Shown in pieces: positions 35,807-44,731 of a DNA stretch of 64,000 nucleotides. Source of the DNA: Megasphaera paucivorans. Lineage in GTDB: Bacteria > Bacillota > Negativicutes > Veillonellales > Megasphaeraceae. The stretch covers positions 59,359 through 123,358 of the forward strand of contig NZ_FNHQ01000004.1 of the NCBI RefSeq assembly GCF_900103535.1. The letters run 5' to 3'. A program made the position numbers and the translations under genes. Within the stretch, counting starts at the first letter, position 1; every line of letters starts with the position of its first letter. A model generated the notes under the pieces. That model worked only from the letters and a program-made list of their open reading frames with translations, was not told the origin of the DNA and made no database searches.

Positions 35807-35843
35807 AAAAGTGCTCTCCATGTAAGGTGGAGAGCACTTTTTT
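35807..35843. terminator. Bidirectional terminator between nadE and the RND pump operon
   Basis: AAAGTGCTCTCCA (35808-35820) pairs perfectly with TGGAGAGCACTTT (35828-35840), with A and T runs at both sides. Confidence 0.9.
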
Positions 35844-35855
35844 ATTATGATATAC

Positions 35856-38800
35856 TTACGAATTTTCCAAACTTCCTATCTTACTTTTCTGTTTACCTGT
35901 CGGGCGTTTTACACCGCGTCCAAAGTTTTCCATAATAATAAACAGCATGGGAATAATAAATACACCCAGTACGGTTGCCACAGAGGTACCAAAGACAACG
36001 GTTATCCCCATCGTTACACGCGAAGCGGCACCTGCTCCGGTCGCTGTCGCCAGCGGAATAGACCCGACAACAAAGGCCAACGATGTCATAATGATAGGAC
36101 GAAGACGGATCTTAGCCGCTTCAATAGCCGCCGATACGGGATCCATGCCACGCTCATCCACACGAACTTTTGCATATTCAATAATCAATATCGCATTTTT
36201 TGCCGCCAGTCCAATTACCGCTAAAATACCGATTTGGAAATAGATATTGTTTTGCTGATGCAATAAATATATGAAGGAGGTCGCCCCGAATAAGCCTGTC
36301 GGAACACTGAGCAATACAGCGAACGGCACTTTCCAGCTTTCGTATAATGCTGCCAGCACAAGAAAGACAAACAGCAAGGCCAGCCCAAATACATAATAGG
36401 TTTTATTTCCGGCTTCAATTTCTTCACGGCTCATGCCTGCCCATTCGTAATAATACCCGTCTGTCAGGGTTTCCTTAGAAACTTCTTCTAACGCTTTCAG
36501 CGCATCTCCTGAACTATATCCACTCGCCGGCGATCCCGTGATCTTAATAGAAGGATAGTCGTTAAAACGTGTAATAATAGATGCAGCCCCAATAGGCCTT
36601 GGTTGAATAAAATCATTGACTGGAATTAATTCTCCACTGGAATTTTTTACATACAGGAACTTATTATCGTTTATATTTTTACGATATGCCGGGTTTGCTT
36701 GAATAATTGTTTTGAAGTTTTTGCCAAAAATAGTAAAATCATTGACCTGATAACTACCATAATAGATTTGCAGCACATTATATAAGTCACTCAGAGATAC
36801 TCCGGCTTTTTGGACTTTTTCACGGTCTATATCCAGATTATACCCGGGTGTATCGTTGGTAAAGGTTGTATAGATGGAGCCGATTTCAGGTCGTTTGCGG
36901 GCAGCTCCCATAAATTTCTGCGCCATATCATACAATTCAGCCGTCGTATGACCGCCGCGATTTTCCAGCTGGTACGTAAATCCGCTGGATACGCCCATCC
37001 CATCGATCGGCGGTGGGTTAAAGGCCATAACAGTAGCCTGCGGAACGGCTTTCATGCCATATCCCATGATATTTTTAACTAGCGTATCAACAGATAAATC
37101 CGCCGTTTTTCGTTCATCCCAATCCTTCATTTTTATCATAACGGCACCGCCGTTTGGTTTTTGGGCTCCTGCCAGCATACTATAGCCGGTAACCCCCATA
37201 ACCCCTTGTATATTAGGAAGCTTTGCAACCCAGTTTGCTACTTCGCTTACGGTCTTTTGGGTTTTCTGCTGAGACGTCCCTTCCGGCAAGGTGATATCGG
37301 CAATAGCAAAACCGTTATCTTCACTCGGTACAAAGCCTGTAGGAATAACATTAAACAGCCCCGCTGTAATCGTACTGATGAGTACCAGAAAAACAACGCA
37401 CCACTTGATGTGTATATGCAGATAAGCTAATTTTTTTCCATACCAATTGATTAATCGATCAAAACCATCGTTAAAGCGATTAAAGAGTTTATAAATTCCC
37501 TTCTCTCTTTCTTCCGGCCGATATACTTTCAACATCATACCGCATAAAGCAGGAGTCAGTGTCAACGCTACAAACGCTGAAATCATGACGGATACGGCTA
37601 TGGTCAGAGCAAACTGCCGATACAAAATTCCCGACATGCCGCCCAAAAAGCTGACCGGCACAAAAACTGCCGACAATACACAGGCTACGCCGATAACCGG
37701 ATTCTGTACATTGCGCATTGCCTCCTCTGTCGCTTCGATTGGACTTCGGGCATTGTACTTTATTTCATACTCTACTGCTTCAATAACAACGATAGCGTCA
37801 TCGACGAGTAAGCCGATGGCTAATACCATGGCAAATAAGGTCAAGGTATTGATAGAAAAACCTAACACCTGAAATGCTGCGAATGTACCCAGCAACGATA
37901 CAGGAACTGCAATCAGCGGAATAAAAGTAGACCGCCAGCTTTGCAAGAACACAAAGACGATAAAAGCAACCAGCAGCAGTGCTTCAATAAACGTATGAAT
38001 AACTTCTGTGATAGAAGCTTTAACAAATTCTGTACTATCGTAAACCACACGGTATTCTAAATCCGGCGGAAACGATTCCTGTGCTTTTTTTAATACCTTT
38101 GAAATACCGTTTACCGTTTGTACAGCATTGGCATCGGAGGTCAGACTGACCCGAAATCCGGCAGTGGAAATCTGTTTGCCGCCTTCATTATATAACCCTG
38201 ATATATTATAATTTTTAGCACCCAATTCCACCGTGGCAACATCGCCTAAATGAATCATGCTGCCATCGGAATTAGTCCGGATAATAATTTTCTTAAATTC
38301 GTCAGCAGTCTTTAAACGGCCATCCGTACGCAGTGTATACTGATACTGCTGATTATTTCCGATGGGATTGGTACCAATCGTTCCTACGGCAGCCTGCACA
38401 TTCTGCGTCGTAAGAGCAGAAGAAACATCCGTCGGCGTAATTTTAAGAACTGCCATTTTAGTTGGATCCAACCAGATGCGCATAGCATAGTCTGACCCAA
38501 ATTCTGTCACATCGCCAACGCCGGGGACAGATTTGATTGCATCCATAAAATACTGTGTTGCATAGTTTTTCATAAAAACTTGATCATATGTATTATTCGG
38601 CGATACCAGCGAAAAAACCATGGCCATCGTACTGGACGACTTGCTGACGGTAACGCCTAAATTCTGTACGTCCGTCGGCAGCGATGCCGTAACCTGGTTT
38701 ACTTTATTCTGCGTATTGACTGTATCCATATCACCGTCAGAACCATTTGTAAACTGTATTGTCGCGCTATATGTACCATTATCGGTACTGCTGCTTTCTA

Positions 38801-39035
38801 CATTGACAAGATGTTCAACGCCTATGAGCTGCTGTTCGATGACAGACGCTACCGTGGTTCCGATAACATCTGCATTAGCTCCGGAATACGTTGCAGATAT
38901 GTATACTTGCGGCGGTGTTACTTTCGGATATTTTGCTACCGGCAATGTCACCATTGCCAACAAACCGATGATGCTAATCATCAACGCAATGACGATTGCA
39001 AAGATAGGTCTGTGAATAAAAAATTTCGAAATCAC
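35856..39035 (-). CDS. RND family efflux pump inner-membrane subunit (AcrB/MexB-like, HAE1)
   Basis: 1059 residues, GTG start at 39035 with AGGGGG about 8 nt upstream. Twelve membrane segments and two large periplasmic loops are evident, with proton-relay residues in the paired Asp of LLVDDAIVVIE (segment 4) and the Lys of GLAAKNAILIIEY (segment 10). Exports hydrophobic compounds through a tripartite complex driven by protons. It follows the adaptor gene by 24 bp. Length and sequence fit the drug-exporting HAE1 branch rather than metal pumps. Confidence 0.95.
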   Translation of the reverse strand: MISKFFIHRPIFAIVIALMISIIGLLAMVTLPVAKYPKVTPPQVYISATYSGANADVIGTTVASVIEQQLIGVEHLVNVESSSTDNGTYSATIQFTNGSDGDMDTVNTQNKVNQVTASLPTDVQNLGVTVSKSSSTMAMVFSLVSPNNTYDQVFMKNYATQYFMDAIKSVPGVGDVTEFGSDYAMRIWLDPTKMAVLKITPTDVSSALTTQNVQAAVGTIGTNPIGNNQQYQYTLRTDGRLKTADEFKKIIIRTNSDGSMIHLGDVATVELGAKNYNISGLYNEGGKQISTAGFRVSLTSDANAVQTVNGISKVLKKAQESFPPDLEYRVVYDSTEFVKASITEVIHTFIEALLLVAFIVFVFLQSWRSTFIPLIAVPVSLLGTFAAFQVLGFSINTLTLFAMVLAIGLLVDDAIVVIEAVEYEIKYNARSPIEATEEAMRNVQNPVIGVACVLSAVFVPVSFLGGMSGILYRQFALTIAVSVMISAFVALTLTPALCGMMLKVYRPEEREKGIYKLFNRFNDGFDRLINWYGKKLAYLHIHIKWCVVFLVLISTITAGLFNVIPTGFVPSEDNGFAIADITLPEGTSQQKTQKTVSEVANWVAKLPNIQGVMGVTGYSMLAGAQKPNGGAVMIKMKDWDERKTADLSVDTLVKNIMGYGMKAVPQATVMAFNPPPIDGMGVSSGFTYQLENRGGHTTAELYDMAQKFMGAARKRPEIGSIYTTFTNDTPGYNLDIDREKVQKAGVSLSDLYNVLQIYYGSYQVNDFTIFGKNFKTIIQANPAYRKNINDNKFLYVKNSSGELIPVNDFIQPRPIGAASIITRFNDYPSIKITGSPASGYSSGDALKALEEVSKETLTDGYYYEWAGMSREEIEAGNKTYYVFGLALLFVFLVLAALYESWKVPFAVLLSVPTGLFGATSFIYLLHQQNNIYFQIGILAVIGLAAKNAILIIEYAKVRVDERGMDPVSAAIEAAKIRLRPIIMTSLAFVVGSIPLATATGAGAASRVTMGITVVFGTSVATVLGVFIIPMLFIIMENFGRGVKRPTGKQKSKIGSLENS

Positions 39036-39059
39036 TCGTATTTCCCCCTATCTTTAATA

Positions 39060-40217
39060 CTAGCTCTGTGATGCCTTGGCATCACCATTTTCAATATCGG
39101 CTTTGGTCAGCAAATGTTGTTCCAGCTGCCCCGCAGTATTTGCCTTTTGATATCCATCGACGATAATAGTATCGTCATCCTTCAGCCCGGAATTAATAAT
39201 CCAGAACTTACCGACCTGCTGTCCCGGCTGTACTTCTTTATTCTGCATTTCACCATTTTCGTCCAAAACCGCTACAAAATATTTTCCTAATGTTTGCTGT
39301 ACCGCGCGCTGCGGAACAAGAATCGCCTTCTGCTGTACTTGTGTGTCGGAAATAACCGTCGCATATAACCCAGGAATCAGCATATTGTACGGATTGGCAA
39401 ATACGGCTTTTACCGTAATCGCGCCGCTGTTATTCTGCATCCCATGGTTGATTTGAACGACGTGCCCTTCTTCCGAATATATGCTGCCGTCGCTGAGGCG
39501 AAGTTTTAAATGATTGCCCCAGCTTCCCGGATCATCTGCACTCTTTTTTACCATCTGCAGATATTCGGCTTCGCTGATGGAAAATTCCACGTACACAGGA
39601 TCCTGTGTGGAAATCGTAACCAGAGCCGTAGAACCTGCAGTCGCAAAGGTTCCTACAGGAACATCATCTACATTTAATTTCCCGGAAAACGGCGCGTATA
39701 CAATCGTATCGTCCACGTTGTCCTGCGCGGCCTGTACCTGAGCAGCATTTGCTTCGAGAACAGCATTTTCCTGATTCGTGGCGGCTTCCTGATCCGTTAC
39801 GGTCTGCTGCGAAATAGCATCTTGATCTGCCAGCGTCTGGTAACGGCGCAGATTCATCTGCTGGTTCGCAAGGTTAGCAGCTGCCTGCGCCTGCGTTGCC
39901 TTCGCCTGCGACAATGCCGCATCATACTGGCGGCTGTCTAAGCGAAATAAAGGCTGTCCTGCAGAAACGGTATCGCCGCCTTTAATATATTTTTCCAATA
40001 CTCTTCCGGATATTTTTGCTTGCACGGGCACCTTATCTGTAGCGATGACCATCCCGCTGTATTCTGCCGTAACCGGTGTATCTTCGGCCGTGAGCTTATA
40101 TGTATTCACACTGATGGCCATCTTCTGTTGTCCCTTATTAGCACCGCAGCCGGCAAGTAAAGCCGCAATGGTAATAACAGCCAATCCGGTTTTTAACAAT
40201 CTACTTGTATTCATCAT
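39060..40217 (-). CDS. RND periplasmic adaptor lipoprotein (AcrA/MexA-like)
   Basis: 385 residues. The signal peptide ends in a lipobox (ALLAGC, Cys near 24), so it is lipid-anchored. Order: beta-barrel and lipoyl half (VPVQAKISGRVLEKYIKGGDTVSAGQPLF), an alpha hairpin rich in Ala and Gln, the second lipoyl half (TIVYAPFSGKLNVDDVPVG), beta-barrel and membrane-proximal domain. Links the RND pump to an outer-membrane channel. GGAGGA precedes the start, which overlaps the TetR gene by 17 bp. No TolC-type gene is adjacent. Confidence 0.95.
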   Translation of the reverse strand: MMNTSRLLKTGLAVITIAALLAGCGANKGQQKMAISVNTYKLTAEDTPVTAEYSGMVIATDKVPVQAKISGRVLEKYIKGGDTVSAGQPLFRLDSRQYDAALSQAKATQAQAAANLANQQMNLRRYQTLADQDAISQQTVTDQEAATNQENAVLEANAAQVQAAQDNVDDTIVYAPFSGKLNVDDVPVGTFATAGSTALVTISTQDPVYVEFSISEAEYLQMVKKSADDPGSWGNHLKLRLSDGSIYSEEGHVVQINHGMQNNSGAITVKAVFANPYNMLIPGLYATVISDTQVQQKAILVPQRAVQQTLGKYFVAVLDENGEMQNKEVQPGQQVGKFWIINSGLKDDDTIIVDGYQKANTAGQLEQHLLTKADIENGDAKASQS

Positions 40218-40797
40218 TCGTTGATCTTCCTCCGTTCTTTTTTATGCCATACAATACAATACGGATGCAAGCCCCCATATATTCTGGAAATGTATAACTT
40301 TGATCCAATGTATCAAATTGATCAAAAATTTCCACTGCCGTACCGTGCAGCATGTGCATGAGAAGCTGCTTGTCAAAATGCTCAAATTCATTGCTTTCCT
40401 GTGCTTCTGCGACAAATTGCTCCAATTGTTTCCAATCTCGCCGTGACCGTTCCTGCACAAGGTCATATAAACCGGGCATTTTTTTAAAAAGCCGCGTGGT
40501 TTCTTTCATGGAAAAAACCTTAGTTACACGAGAACGAATAGAAAAATACGTGACCAGTTTTTCTTCAGGACTTAGATTTTTATCAGCCAGCAACAGCGCA
40601 TGCTGCTCATATAAATCATCCATAATAGAAAAAAGAGCTTCACGCACTACGACCTGCTTGGATGAGAAATTTTCATACAATGTTCGCTTACTGATACGCA
40701 AACACCGAGCCAAATCATCCATATGAAAATCGGGTCCGTGCTTATCTAATTTATTCAACGTTTCTGCAAGTATTTTTTTCTTAATATCTTGTGTCAT
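40201..40797 (-). CDS. TetR family transcriptional regulator of the RND pump operon
   Basis: 198 residues. The N-terminal helix-turn-helix (about 25-45, HMDDLARCLRISKRTLYENFSSKQVV) is the canonical TetR DNA reader; the C-terminal helical domain binds ligand. AGAGG precedes the ATG. First gene of the operon with the adaptor and pump, so it most likely represses its own promoter, where a perfect 8-bp-arm palindrome lies between -35 and -10. The inducer is unknown. Confidence 0.93.
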   Translation of the reverse strand: MTQDIKKKILAETLNKLDKHGPDFHMDDLARCLRISKRTLYENFSSKQVVVREALFSIMDDLYEQHALLLADKNLSPEEKLVTYFSIRSRVTKVFSMKETTRLFKKMPGLYDLVQERSRRDWKQLEQFVAEAQESNEFEHFDKQLLMHMLHGTAVEIFDQFDTLDQSYTFPEYMGACIRIVLYGIKKNGGRSTNDEYK

Positions 40798-40855
40798 ATC
40801 GTACCTCTGCTAAGGCAATAAAAACTTTTTTTATCATTCCAGTACCACTTTGTAT

Positions 40856-40884
40856 AGTGTAATATATAGACCTATATATGTCAA
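40856..40884 (-). promoter_or_regulatory. Promoter of the tetR-RND operon with palindromic operator in the spacer
   Basis: Minus strand: TTGACA (40879-40884), 17-bp spacer, TACACT (40856-40861). The spacer is almost filled by ATATATAGACCTATATAT (40862-40879), arms of 8 bp and a 2-bp centre, the usual size and place of a TetR-family operator. Confidence 0.7.
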
Positions 40885-40976
40885 TAATATTTCAAATGCT
40901 TTACAGGTTTATTACAACTTTTATTGTAATTTTTTTCTATCTCTTGAACAAAATAGAATGGAACTTATTTTTTTCT

Positions 40977-41477
40977 CTATTTTATTATGCGATGCATAAC
41001 CTGCTGAACGGGCAGAAATTTATAAATTAAAGCTCCCAACGCAGCACCCAGCATCGTATTCGGTAAAAAAGCCAATACAAAAAAGAAAAAGGCTGCGGCC
41101 TGAGAATCAAGAATAAATGCAGCTATTGGATACGAAATGAGTCCTCCGAGAATGCCTGTGCCAAATACTTCTCCCACAACAGCTCCCCATACGGAGCCCG
41201 TTTTTTTATAGAGAATGCCGGATAATACGGCACCGATCATACTGCCCGGATAGGCGAGAATGGTCCCCATTCCCATGGCAATACGAATAGAGGATATGCA
41301 AAAAGCTCCGGTCAAAGAATATCTCCACCCCAGCATAATCGCTAAAAGTACATTAATCATATGTTGTACAGGAAACGCTTTGGCAGCCCCCAGAGGAATA
41401 GAAAAAGGTGCCAATAATACACCAATAGCGATGAAAATTGCTGTAAGTGTTAATTTCCGCAAATCATTTTGTTCCAT
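40977..41477 (-). CDS. thiW: ThiW, S component of an ECF transporter for hydroxyethylthiazole
   Basis: 166 residues, about five membrane segments, with the short hydrophobic form of ECF S components (LTAIFIAIGVLLAPFSIPLGAAKAFPVQHMINVLLAIMLG at the start, MGTILAYPGSMIGAVLSGILYKK in the middle). ThiW binds the thiazole moiety of thiamin for import with a shared EcfAAT module, which is not encoded here. It overlaps thiM by 14 bp, and the kinase that phosphorylates the thiazole supports the assignment. Confidence 0.9.
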   Translation of the reverse strand: MEQNDLRKLTLTAIFIAIGVLLAPFSIPLGAAKAFPVQHMINVLLAIMLGWRYSLTGAFCISSIRIAMGMGTILAYPGSMIGAVLSGILYKKTGSVWGAVVGEVFGTGILGGLISYPIAAFILDSQAAAFFFFVLAFLPNTMLGAALGALIYKFLPVQQVMHRIIK

Positions 41478-42285
41478 TTTCTATCAAAACCTTTCCATAT
41501 AAATGAAAGCTGTCTGCCTTGAACTGATATATTGAATTAAACAGCAATTGATGAAAAGAACCCGGGCCGGCATTTCCCCCATCCGCCAGTGCTTGTTCCC
41601 CCGCAATTGCCATAACGGAGGTACCTGCTGCTGCTGCCGTAAATGGGTCTGTAACTGCTGCAAAAGAAGCAATAAGAGATGTCGTCATGCAGCCTGTCCC
41701 TGTAACATAGGTCAGCATAGGGCACCCGTTCCCAAGCACCACACTATGTGTTCCATCAGATACGGCATCGGCTGCACCGGTAATAACTACCGTAGTTCCC
41801 AGGAGCTGTGCAATCCTCGTAATCAAAGAGATATCAACAGTTGTTTTTTCATGATTGTCGACGCCTGGATTTACACCGCTTTTTTTATAAGCTAAACAAA
41901 TTATTTCACTTAAATTACCGCGTATAATCGTAACGGGTATATTCTGTATTACGCGCAATACCGATTCTGTGCGATATGCAGTACCTCCGGCCCCTACGGG
42001 ATCCAAAATAATCGGTATACCTGCTTTCTCTGCTGCTTTTCCAGCCAGCAGCATCGCGTCTACGGTCCAATGCTGCAAAGTCCCCATATTAAGCAGTAAT
42101 GCGTCGGCTGCTGCCGCCATTTCTTCTACTTCTTCTACCGCATTCGTCATGGTCGGAGAAGCTCCCACAGCCAACGTAGCATTCGCACAATCGGTCATCG
42201 TCACAAAATTAGTTATATGATGGATCAACGGCCGCTTTGACCGCAATTTCTGCAGCGCCGAACCTGCATCCTCCCATAATTTCAT
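41464..42285 (-). CDS. thiM: Hydroxyethylthiazole kinase
   Basis: 273 residues, ribokinase-like fold. Phosphorylates 4-methyl-5-(2-hydroxyethyl)thiazole in thiamin salvage. Family marks: PLIHHITNFVTMTDCANATLAVGASPTM at the N-terminus, PIILDPVGAGGTAYR in the middle and GTGCMTTSLIASFAAV, holding the catalytic Cys region and anion hole. AGGAGCG precedes the ATG. Lies between the YhcH-like gene and thiW. No TPP riboswitch was seen upstream. Confidence 0.95.
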   Translation of the reverse strand: MKLWEDAGSALQKLRSKRPLIHHITNFVTMTDCANATLAVGASPTMTNAVEEVEEMAAAADALLLNMGTLQHWTVDAMLLAGKAAEKAGIPIILDPVGAGGTAYRTESVLRVIQNIPVTIIRGNLSEIICLAYKKSGVNPGVDNHEKTTVDISLITRIAQLLGTTVVITGAADAVSDGTHSVVLGNGCPMLTYVTGTGCMTTSLIASFAAVTDPFTAAAAGTSVMAIAGEQALADGGNAGPGSFHQLLFNSIYQFKADSFHLYGKVLIENGTK

Positions 42286-42298
42286 GTTACTATCGCTC

Positions 42299-42766
42299 CT
42301 AACTAATGCGTATTTTCAAAATAACTTTGCGTATCGGTTTTGAAATACCATCAGGTGCACATAACGCCCGATGACCGTCACCAGGCATAAAAACAGCAAA
42401 AGTCGCCCCCGGTATCATAAGAATTTTTATATCTTCAGATAATTTAGGTGCATACTTGTATCCATCGGATTCAGGATACCGTTCGACGCATTCGCCGACA
42501 TTGCACAACGGCTGATATCCAATATATTCATTACCGGAAATAACCATTTGTATGTCCACGTATTTTTCATGTGCCTCCATGAGTTGTTCTGCTGCTGCCA
42601 TGGTCTTCCCTTCATCAACATTCATAAAATTTCCATTGCCCAAATCATGACGTCCCGGCAAAAAAGCTTGGATGTCGGCTTCTGCCAATTTAGATATCCA
42701 TGGTACTAAAAAATCTGGCATATATTTTTTTTCTGATTCCCATTGGTTTATATTTCCTACATACAT
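42299..42766 (-). CDS. YhcH/YjgK/YiaL family protein
   Basis: 155 residues, cupin-like beta fold. Marks: KYVDIQMVISGNEYIGY, FAVFMPGDGHRALCAPDG and the C-terminal KVILKIRI, with His/Glu residues that bind metal in the family (HEKYVDIQ, PGDGHR). Relatives are linked to sugar or sialic-acid anomer processing, or the beta subunit of evolved beta-galactosidase. AGAGGAG precedes the ATG. It starts the short operon with thiM and thiW (13-bp gap), an odd pairing with no evident shared pathway. Confidence 0.88.
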   Translation of the reverse strand: MYVGNINQWESEKKYMPDFLVPWISKLAEADIQAFLPGRHDLGNGNFMNVDEGKTMAAAEQLMEAHEKYVDIQMVISGNEYIGYQPLCNVGECVERYPESDGYKYAPKLSEDIKILMIPGATFAVFMPGDGHRALCAPDGISKPIRKVILKIRIS

Positions 42767-42829
42767 ATGAAAAAGCTCCTCTCCTGCGTTCTTTAAAATA
42801 TTTTCTTTACGATAGTGTTTCCCCTTTAT

Positions 42830-42857
42830 TTGATTTGCTTGACAAATATGCTATAAT
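42830..42857 (+). promoter_or_regulatory. Promoter of the flavin reductase-like gene
   Basis: TATAAT at 42852-42857 with TTGATT at 42830-42835 (16-bp spacer). Transcript start near 42864, about 26 nt before the gene. Confidence 0.6.
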
Positions 42858-42889
42858 TCGAGTAACAAATGACAGGGGGTATATAATCA

Positions 42890-43384
42890 ATGATACAAGC
42901 TAGTGAATATGGTAAAATTTTTAATGATCGTTTGAATAAAGGTGCTTTTTTAAACACAAGCAATGGTCAAAAAGCTAATACTATGACGGTTTCCTGGGGA
43001 AGCCTGGGCATTATGTGGGGAGCTCCCACCGTGACTATTATGGTACGGCAAACTCGATATTCCAAAGAAAATCTTAATGCCGTCAAGGCCTTCACATTAT
43101 CCGTCCCTATGGATGACTCCTACAAAGACGCCTTGGCCTTATGCGGCAGCAAATCCGGACGGGATACCGATAAATTTGCAGCTGCCGGGATTACCCTGCA
43201 AGCTCCAAAAACCGGTATTGTTCCTGTCATCGGCGGTGGTCCTTTCTTGCAACTCGAATGTTCTGTAGTATATGAACGAAAAATGGATCTTGCCTGTCTG
43301 AACCCTGATGAAAGAGAAAAGTGGTACGGCGATACAGAACACACATTTTATATCGGCAAAATCAACGCAGTATATACCGTATAG
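42890..43384 (+). CDS. Flavin reductase-like FMN-binding protein
   Basis: 164 residues of the split-barrel flavin reductase family. Marks: ANTMTVSWGSLGIMWGAPTVTIMVRQTRYSKENL (flavin phosphate loop and barrel) and GGPFLQLECSVVYERKM. Such small proteins bind FMN and act as NAD(P)H-flavin reductases or as flavoredoxin-like carriers in anaerobes. GGGGG lies about 9 nt upstream of the ATG. Monocistronic with its own promoter and terminator. Confidence 0.85.
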   Translation: MIQASEYGKIFNDRLNKGAFLNTSNGQKANTMTVSWGSLGIMWGAPTVTIMVRQTRYSKENLNAVKAFTLSVPMDDSYKDALALCGSKSGRDTDKFAAAGITLQAPKTGIVPVIGGGPFLQLECSVVYERKMDLACLNPDEREKWYGDTEHTFYIGKINAVYTV

Positions 43385-43425
43385 CCAATGCTGCCTTCCT
43401 CTTTGCTGTCCGTCATGTCCATACG

Positions 43426-43466
43426 ACACCCCGTAGTCAATTCTTTTGACTGCGGGGTGTTTTTAA
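43426..43466 (+). terminator. Terminator of the flavin reductase-like gene
   Basis: ACACCCCGTAGTCAA (43426-43440) pairs with TTGACTGCGGGGTGT (43446-43460; one G-T pair) and is followed by T5 on the plus strand. The T-run touches the stop codon of the converging gene. Confidence 0.85.
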
Positions 43467-43786
43467 TCTTTCGTTCTCCCCATGACCGAATTGAAATCCG
43501 GTCCATCAAAAACAAGCCAAGCCATACATAGTATATCTTCCGGGATTCCCCTGCATTCCGCCTCTTCTCGGGCTCGACGCCGTATTTCCGGGGGAATACG
43601 TTCCATTCCTTTGGGAATATCCTTCCAATATTGTACAAGCATCCTGGCAAATGCTCTCTGTTCCTGTTCCCCCACAAAACCAACAATATTACTTATGGCT
43701 TGCTCTTCTGCCGCCGAACAATCCGCCTCTTGATTTGCATTAAGTTGATGCACCATTTCCAGAATTTCTGCTGTATTTTCAGTCAT
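43463..43786 (-). CDS. Hypothetical protein downstream of ftsY, 107 aa
   Basis: 107 residues from the ATG at 43786, which overlaps the end of ftsY by 8 bp, with AGAGGA a few bases upstream. Mostly helical and acidic at the N-terminus, then KDIPKGMERIPPEIRRRAREEAECRG, a basic helical stretch. No family recognised and no catalytic motif seen. The overlap with ftsY suggests translational coupling, so a link to protein targeting or merely shared transcription is possible. The longer frame to 43891 lies inside ftsY and is not supported. Confidence 0.65.
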   Translation of the reverse strand: MTENTAEILEMVHQLNANQEADCSAAEEQAISNIVGFVGEQEQRAFARMLVQYWKDIPKGMERIPPEIRRRAREEAECRGIPEDILCMAWLVFDGPDFNSVMGRTKD

Positions 43787-44729
43787 CATTTTCCTCTTTT
43801 TCACGTTCTGTGATATTTCTGTCAAACAATGCATCGGCAAATTCGGCCGCATCAAACGGCCGCAGGTCATCGACGCCTTCACCGACGCCAATCCAGCGAA
43901 CAGGCACTCCTAGTTCACGTTTTACCGATAAAATAACGCCGCCTTTCGCTGTTCCGTCAAGTTTTGTCAAAACCACACCGGTAAGCGGCACTACTTCTCC
44001 AAATAATTTAGCTTGGCTAACAGCATTCTGACCTGTTGTCGCATCTAAAACAAGCAATGTTTCCTGCGGTGCTCCTTCAATATTCTTACTAGCAACTCTG
44101 GCCATTTTACGCAATTCTTCCATCAAATTTGATTTTGTCTGCAACCGTCCTGCGGTATCAACAAGAAGTATATCTATGCCATGCGCCTTGGCAGAGGCAG
44201 TGGCATCAAAAACAACAGCCGCTGCATCAGCCCCTTCGCGATGCTTAATAATGGGAACCTCTGTCCGCTGAGCCCAAATTGTAAGCTGTTCAGCAGCCGC
44301 CGCGCGAAAAGTATCCCCGGCTGCAATCATTACCTTTTTCCCATGCTGCTTATAATATTTGGCCAATTTTCCTATTGTCGTAGTTTTTCCTACCCCATTG
44401 ACGCCGACAATAAAAATAACTTCAACAGCATCACTGTGACTGTCTATCGATTCCGCATTTTCATTCAGCAAATCGGCAATACATTTTTGAAGGTATGGCA
44501 CTACATCGTTCGTATCCCTGATGCTTTTATTTTTCACCCCGGTGCGAAGCATATCCATGAGATAATCCGTTGTTTCTACTCCAATATCACTGGTTAATAA
44601 AACCGCCTCCAAGTCATCATACATATCATCATCAATGTTGGCATACCCGAGTACCACTGTTTCAATATTTTTAATAAAAGAACCTTTTGTTTTTTCCAGA
44701 CCTTTTCTAAGTTTTGAAAAAAATCCCAT
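43779..44729 (-). CDS. ftsY: Signal recognition particle receptor FtsY
   Basis: 316 residues, NG-domain form with almost no acidic A domain, as usual in Firmicutes. GTPase motifs: GVNGVGKTT (G1), DTFRAAAAEQL, DTAGRLQ (G3), TKLDGTAKGG (G4) and GVGEGVDDLRPF at the C-terminus. Receives SRP-ribosome complexes at the membrane. GGAAGG precedes the ATG. It follows smc by 2 bp, the classical smc-ftsY order. Confidence 0.97.
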   Translation of the reverse strand: MGFFSKLRKGLEKTKGSFIKNIETVVLGYANIDDDMYDDLEAVLLTSDIGVETTDYLMDMLRTGVKNKSIRDTNDVVPYLQKCIADLLNENAESIDSHSDAVEVIFIVGVNGVGKTTTIGKLAKYYKQHGKKVMIAAGDTFRAAAAEQLTIWAQRTEVPIIKHREGADAAAVVFDATASAKAHGIDILLVDTAGRLQTKSNLMEELRKMARVASKNIEGAPQETLLVLDATTGQNAVSQAKLFGEVVPLTGVVLTKLDGTAKGGVILSVKRELGVPVRWIGVGEGVDDLRPFDAAEFADALFDRNITEREKEENDD

Positions 44730-44731
44730 AA

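Noticed and set aside
42839..42857. TTGACA close to TATAAT upstream of the flavin reductase-like gene
   Set aside because: Only 7 bp separate them; TTGATT at 42830 with a 16-bp spacer is a workable -35.
42767..42889. Possible TPP riboswitch before the thi genes
   Set aside because: No CUGAGA or other TPP-aptamer core could be found on the minus strand.
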